Of a DNA stretch of 64,000 nt, positions 58,877-64,000 are shown in pieces (positions within the stretch are counted from its first letter, which is position 1; every line of letters begins with the position of its first letter). The stretch is from assembly GCA_910589415.1 (NCBI GenBank), contig OU342630.1, positions 90,950,186-91,014,185 on the forward strand, written 5' to 3'. Both the position numbers and the translations under genes were made by a program. A model generated the notes under the pieces. That model was not told the origin of the DNA, did not search any database, and worked only from the letters and a program-made list of their open reading frames with translations. The stretch comes from Malachius bipustulatus (Eukaryota > Arthropoda > Insecta > Coleoptera > Melyridae).

Positions 58877-59075
58877 GAGGATGACAATTAAAGGCTTGTT
58901 TAATAACTTAACAATTGAATGTAATATTCAGACCCGGGACTGCTTGATTTAAAACCAGCACCAGCACCAGACCAGCGCACCGTTTTCATCGCGCTCGGCT
59001 CGGGCAGGACCACCCATGCAGATATGACTGCTCCTGCCAACCCCAATTGCAGAAAATAAAAACTCCTACAAACCT
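58877..59075. other. GC-rich insert in REP-A
   Basis: About 200 bp absent from the REP-A copy at 24716. It contains accagcaccagcaccagacc and tcgcgctcggctcgggcagg. The minus strand is open for 61 codons, unrecognised. Looks like a separate insertion; no clear terminal repeats or duplication. Confidence 0.45.
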
Positions 59076-59655
59076 GTATTAACAAGGTTGGATTAAAATG
59101 ATTTGAAATTTGAATTAATGCAATAAAATTTTTATTATTTTCATTAGTAAGCTAGTGGCGTGGGTGAAATGGTAAAAATGGCTAAATTTCTTTAATTGAT
59201 TATGAGCACATTTTTGAGGGAATTTACCTGAAATTTTCGGAGTAGACAACTATACTAATAGCTTGTAACTCTCCAAAATTTAAAGAAGCAAATAAGAGAA
59301 ATGGCGGAGTTATTCGAATTTTTTTACATGATGTTTATTTCTCTAAAATTTCAAATGTTCGGTTTTCAGAACTCGCCTGTAACTTTTTAAAGTTAGTCAG
59401 TGGCGGGTATATAGGACAAGAGACGAAATTGTTAAATTTTGCCAATTTTTTTTTGGTTTATTATGTAAAAATCTATTTTATGGCACGCTTTCAAACGAAA
59501 TGAAATGAAATTTTCACAGTAAACCACTACGCAAATTCGACCTGACTATTGACAAATTCAGAAAGCCAATTTAAAAGGCGGCAAAAATTTTCATAGTTGA
59601 ATCGCATAAAAATACACTGTTTCTGCGTTTGATGCGCAAGAAGGTTTTTATTATC

Positions 59656-59865
59656 TGTTAACCGTGCTCAAGAGTGTAGTATTCATAATTGTGATATTTT
59701 ATATTTTAATAAAGAGAACCTGTTATTCTGCTGACCCGTTTGTTATTGTTGACCCTCTTAGACTAGCGATTCAACCTACGACCCTTGTTTTTCTTGTCTC
59801 ATGCTCTCAGCGGCTATTTTTCCCCTCTAGGGTTAAATAGTTCGTTTCAAGTGGCACCCAACGTG
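59656..59865 (+). mobile_element. Possible solo LTR with primer-binding-like site
   Basis: 59656-59849 starts tgttaacc and ends tttca, with an aataaag poly-A-like signal at 59706. Two bases later comes tggcacccaacgtg, close to the tggcgcccaacgtg seen after the 5' LTR of some insect Ty3/gypsy elements. No gag or pol follows. Suggestive only. Confidence 0.35.
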
Positions 59866-60299
59866 TCTATCTGCCAATAATTCGTTTCACAGGATTCTAA
59901 TGCTGTTTTGCTTCAAGCTTTTACTAATATCAGTACCATCGACATTGAACACGTCATTTGGCGTTTCACTGCTGCAGTCGCCATCTGCTAGTCTCGCCAG
60001 ACCACTTTCTGATCTGGCGAGACTAGCTCTAGCAAAAACCAAAAAAAATACTCATTTTGGTGACAAAATAGCCTCTTAAGAAATATATCATCTTGGTGAA
60101 TCAATAGCAAACTTTTTCGGGTGCAAGGTGCAATATACCTCTTAACTTATTCAATGCGCTTTCGAGGGCACTTTTGATCGATAAGCCCTGTTTTACACTA
60201 TACGCATGAATTTTTAGTTGATGACTAATCGATTACTTGTTGACGTTTGATCGTTTGCCTTATAACGTCTATTGCGGTGTCTCACTGGTACCTCATTCT
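59866..60299. other. Unassigned DNA with a 15-bp perfect hairpin
   Basis: gctagtctcgccaga (59987-60001) and its exact complement tctggcgagactagc (60013-60027) around an 11-base loop. No gene seen. Confidence 0.55.
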
Positions 60300-60558
60300 C
60301 TAACTCAGTATTAGAATACCCTCCCTCCGTCTGATAGTTTAATATTTATGGACTTTTGTTAAGTGTATGTGTAATATGTTACCGATTCAATATCGTATGA
60401 TAAGTTTTAGTGTAAGCGATAGTTTTATAGTTGCTGTAACTGTATATACTTAGTTTTATGGATTTACGTTCTCACAACAACTGTGGCATGATGTGCAGTC
60501 TTCATGCACTTGTGCTAATGGTTGTAACTTGTAAATGAAATAAATTATTATTATTATT
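60300..60558 (+). repeat. LINE-like 3' end with (ATT)n tail
   Basis: Non-coding sequence ending aaatgaaataaattattatt with more att units, the kind of simple-repeat tail that closes many insect LINEs. No coding part kept, so the clade is unknown. Confidence 0.4.
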
Positions 60559-60604
60559 CGATTTGACACTGAATTTAGAGAATAGGACTGAATATGGACA
60601 ATAC

Positions 60605-60858
60605 ATATCGCACACGTATTTCTAAAGTGACATAAGTCAAAAATTAATTTTTTGGGAAAATGTGAAAAACTATTAAGCGAGCTCCACAAATAAGCTTCGA
60701 AACATGAAGAGTGACATGACATAAGTGCGCTCTGGCGGGCAGGATTCAAAAGTTGGTACACTTTTAGGAGGACTGTTAGTTTACTAATTCTTACCAAGGT
60801 GATAACTCAAAAACGTAGATTTTTGAGTTGTGTCACTTTAGAAATACGTGTGCGATAT
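60605..60858. mobile_element. 254-bp MITE, ~37-bp TIRs
   Basis: tatcgcacacgtatttctaa, then agtgacataagtcaaaaa, is mirrored at the right end by gtgtcactttagaaatacgt then gtgcgata. AT-rich flanks give possible TA duplications on both sides. The 113-codon minus-strand frame across it is incidental. Confidence 0.8.
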
Positions 60859-61499
60859 ACTTACAGTGTTGTCGCCTTCCTTTAATTGAGCTACTTCGCC
60901 ACATATCATGTTTCTTGTGCTGCCAATACTGATTACTAGACAGTGGTAACTTCTTTGATGAAAACTGATGCAGGATCTCGCCTGGCTAGTTCATCTGCAG
61001 CTTTATTGCCAGTTAATCTCGGTGACTAGGTACCTAAGATCACCGAGACCTTGCAAACATTCCCAGATCAGTTCTAATCTCATTTTATATCATGAAAAGC
61101 TTAAAGGCTACCCCTGTGGAGAGGTTAAATCCCCTCGTAGAGGATCTGTGATGTGTGTACCAGAGCAGCTCTCTTTTCAGTCAAAGGTTTTCCATTGTTC
61201 TATTCTTAGATCCACGATGCTTAGCAGTTATTCTAAAGAGCCCTATGTAGAAAAACTAAAATAGGATTAAAAATCATGTTCACTGAACGTTTTTTAGGTA
61301 TTTCGATTTGTAATAACAAACGTGTTTCTGACTAACAAACTGGTTGAAGTAAATATGTTTCCGAATGGGTACTGTGTTTTGTGGTTGTTGATGTTTCAAG
61401 AAACAGAAATAAAATACAAACTCGATCAACGCATATAGGTATAGTGGAAATGCGGCATAATTAAAGACCTATAATAATAAGCTAAACCATTATTTATAG
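60859..61499. other. Unassigned DNA
   Basis: A short hairpin, ctcggtga ... tcaccgag, at 61019-61049. A 98-codon frame at 60968-61264 is unrecognised. Confidence 0.4.
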
Positions 61500-62725
61500 T
61501 TAGACGACTCAACCTTGCCAATCGTGATATCGCGATGAAACTTTGCAGGAATGTTGTCCACACTAATAGGACCCAATTTGAGATATGAAAACACCTTGAG
61601 CACGAATTGCCTATCTCCCAGGGGCAAAACTCCAAATTTGCCGTTGTGGGTCATTGTGTGTTGCGTTTTTTTTTGCATTTGATTTTCCCTATCTTTTGGC
61701 TCTATATTGTAGCTGATCCCTAAATCATCACAGAGTCTGGTCACCAATATTATTTCTAGTTATCTTAACTGTGAAATATTGGAAAAACCTTGAACTTAAC
61801 GGCAAAATATAAAAAACAGCCCTCGACGAACCCCTAAAAAATCTGTTAATCGACTTTTTACTAGGAAGTACCTATACTGTTTCCGAAAAACACATTTTTT
61901 ATTTGCGGTTTGGAGAAAAACGGCAGGAGTCATTTTCGATTATTAAGTCACTTTTTCCGACCTTTTGACAAAAAAAACTCATTTACGTTTTTAGTAGACT
62001 ATGGACGTCTCTATCACTTTCTTCCGGTATTTACTGATAACTGCTCACATATTTTTTCGAGAAACTATTTCCATAAAGTTTAGACGTCTATTCATCACCT
62101 AAAAATCTTTTCCAACAGAATCTTGCTGCGCTACACCATTAACAGGAAAACTCCAGATAAGGGGACCATGTAAAAAAAAAACTACCCTGGGCTTAAAATT
62201 CCCTTTACTGCCCATTTTCATAAGGTCGTACTTATAGGGGTGCCAAGATATTGCCATGCGAAATTTTAACCCGATCGGTTCAACTTTCAGACACTATTAT
62301 GAGTGTTTTCTAGGCTCTTCCTGAAAAATCACGAATTTACATAAAAGAAACTCCCCGGGATCGGTTCTCACTCATTTATAATAAGTTTCGTGGACCGTAT
62401 AATCCTTTAAAAAAAGGCAAATTTCAACCTCCCAGGATGAAAAATGGCGGCTGTAGAGCGTTTCTCAGCAAAACTTCAGCGGCCGATAGACAGACGTTTT
62501 GATTTTGACTATCAATAGTAATAATACAAAATCTGCATCAAATACCGGCCCAAAACGGTGTAGGGGTTTTTCCCCTGGGAGATAGGCAACTCCTTCTCAG
62601 TGATCCTCCCAAAGGGTTCCCCGCGGATCCGTACCTGAAATTAAAGGTGTAGATTCTAGATGTGGAGAACATTCAACATTTGTGTCTAGTTTTATCGCGG
62701 TATCACGATTTTTAAGCTGGATGTC
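61500..62725. mobile_element. Diverged large inverted-repeat element
   Basis: ttgcctatctcccaggggca at 61607 is mirrored by tcccctgggagataggcaa ending at 62589. Outside this pair the similarity continues, weaker: cgtgatatcgcgatgaaact near 61524 against tttatcgcggtatcacgatt near 62690. So the true ends are probably near 61500 and 62725. The interior is unrecognised; the 85-codon minus-strand frame at 61490-61747 runs over the arm and is probably not a gene. Confidence 0.6.
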
Positions 62726-64000
62726 ATTTTTAGCTGCTATAGTAGGTATATCCGCATCATCATTAAACATCTAAAGTAGAAATGTGTAAGCAAACTTTTG
62801 TAATTAAAAAAAAACTATAATTATATTATAAACTTTAATAAAATATTTTGCCTGACTAACCTTAATAAAAAATTTCTCTCTTCTCTCGAGGAATTTTCTT
62901 ATAAAGCAATGTTTTATTTATAAAGTATATATTGTTTGAAGTTAAATTAAAAGAGAATTAGAACAAATAATAATTGAATTTTAAAAGCTTCAACAAAATA
63001 CTAAAAGACTTACATTATTAGACTATTCCACTTCTCTCTTTAATTAAACTTGATTCACCTTTATTCTTTACAAATTAAAGAGCTTAGCAAAATATGCCCG
63101 GCAGCCTCCGCTGCATATTTATTTACTCTAATGCTACCGACTGCGGCGAGCCATGAATTAAAAATAAAAATTTTAATTTAATTATGAACTGCGTCAGACC
63201 AAGTTTCAGCGCTGTTTGTCACTGGTTTAATAAGAGGAACAACGATAGCTGTTTCTTCAACTTAAACACTTTTATTCGTTTGAATAAAACATCCTTGTCT
63301 CTGGATTGGACGGCTGACATTCGCCCCGTCATTTCACCTGATGGAGCTCTTCCAGTTTCCCCTCTTCGCTTAGAATTTATGCTTGGAAAACTCAAGAATA
63401 CGGGCCATCAGAAACGAGACTTCAAAGAGCGAGAAGGCACTCTGCTCTAACAGACAGATACAGACTCTTTAGAAAATACAAATAGGTATCTGAAATATAT
63501 ATCGTAATTACTCTGAATAAGTTTATGAGCAGAGAGATTTTATAAATAAGTCCTTTCTTCGAAAATTTGCATTGCAAATCTGCGTTCCGGGTAAAAATGG
63601 TTTAATTTTGAGCTTCAGGATATTTTATAATAATTAACTAAAGGGGGCAAGAAACAACACTAGCCGTATAATGTTGTATACAGTAACAAAGGTTACCATT
63701 CCAATTAGTCATAAAACTTTCTTGATCTTTCTCAATGCGAGGTTAGTACTTACCTAGAGTAGTTTATTCAGTTATTCCAGTAAACTGAATCCTCGAAAAT
63801 ATTAAAACTAGGTACCTCCACGTTAATTGTCGTGAAACCAAAATAGTAACAACAATAAAAATTAGATTCTACTCTGGGGAGAGGATTGGCAGACTTTTTG
63901 CAATATATGTAGAATAGAATAGAATACATATAATTTCACATGTCAAGGTTAATTCTTGCGAGCGAAAGTACAAACGTAAATCAAACCATAACGATTAATA
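62726..64000. other. Unassigned DNA to the window end
   Basis: An ATG-started 88-codon frame at 63184-63450 lies in a slightly GC-richer patch, but has no recognisable domain and no flanking splice evidence I trust. The rest is AT-rich. Confidence 0.4.

Larger units (their letters stand above)
55432..59655 (+). repeat. REP-A copy 3, split by a Penelope-like element
   Basis: Left end 55437: gtgtattttttaac, then gaggacgacatcac, gtccaccgatcatgacc (inverse of other copies), cacctgcccacgata and an (AT)n tract (55576-55630). REP-A resumes at about 57835 with ctccaaaatcgcg, aaacgctcctgtggctttat, acttctacagggtgtccctt, aaaatggcggtc, and ends at 59600-59650 with tgaatcgcataaaaatacac and gatgcgcaagaagg. 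The stretch 57900-59390 contains internal duplication: the gctc(c)tgtagcttcatctttca and agccagtggcg segments occur two or three times. A GC-rich insert lies at 58877-59075. Confidence 0.75.

Noticed and set aside
60456..60797. 113-codon minus-strand frame
   Set aside because: Overlaps a TA-flanked MITE and a LINE-like tail; no domain.
61490..61747. 85-codon minus-strand frame that looks protein-like
   Set aside because: Lies on the arm of a large inverted repeat whose other arm does not preserve the frame.
63184..63450. 88-codon ATG-started frame
   Set aside because: No homology or splice context that I can see; length is possible by chance.
1..64000. CRISPR arrays, bacterial operons, rRNA genes, prophage
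   Set aside because: None present; spliced genes and insect-type transposons show a eukaryotic genome.

Overview
This is an AT-rich eukaryotic, almost certainly insect, chromosomal segment. The evidence is one multi-exon insect odorant receptor gene with GT-AG introns, very many TA-flanked inverted-repeat elements, degenerate non-LTR retrotransposons, P-element-like and piggyBac-like remnants, a Penelope-like element, and scattered runs of the taggtacctacc type common in several insect genomes. There are no bacterial operons, CRISPR arrays or rRNA genes. The insect order cannot be fixed from sequence alone.

Layout. 1-3580: a Tc1/mariner transposase remnant, a 1.16-kb element with 200-bp terminal inverted repeats (TIRs), and a 5'-truncated Jockey-like LINE. 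4429-10128: the one intact host gene I can build, a six-exon odorant receptor (383 aa, no internal stop); its last intron holds two long-TIR non-autonomous elements. 10459-17125: an inverted-repeat element, a P-element-like transposase pseudogene, and two interwoven dispersed repeats (here REP-A and REP-B) with a palindromic element whose empty site is still present nearby. 18687-26763: a nest of inverted-repeat elements, a composite of 260-bp units, and a second REP-A copy. 26819-39990: LINE fragments with RNase H on both strands, a deletion derivative of a DUF4817 transposon, a 1.8-kb element with a 3-bp TTA duplication, and a piggyBac remnant. 43890-46434: a whole DD41D Tc1/mariner-like transposon with about 590-bp TIRs and a broken transposase. 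47870-52880: overlapping and interleaved inverted repeats. 54959-55387: an 18-bp minisatellite that reads as a hexapeptide repeat. 55432-59655: a third REP-A copy split by a Penelope-like element (RT plus GIY-YIG) with a hammerhead-ribozyme-like motif. 59656-64000: a possible LTR remnant, more inverted-repeat elements, and unassigned DNA.

How parts relate. Several unrelated-looking elements share CAGGGTG-like termini next to TA, the same termini as the 43890-46434 transposon. This suggests one transposase lineage mobilised many non-autonomous families here. Apart from the receptor gene, nothing I recognise is likely to make a working host protein; most coding traces are transposon pseudogenes.
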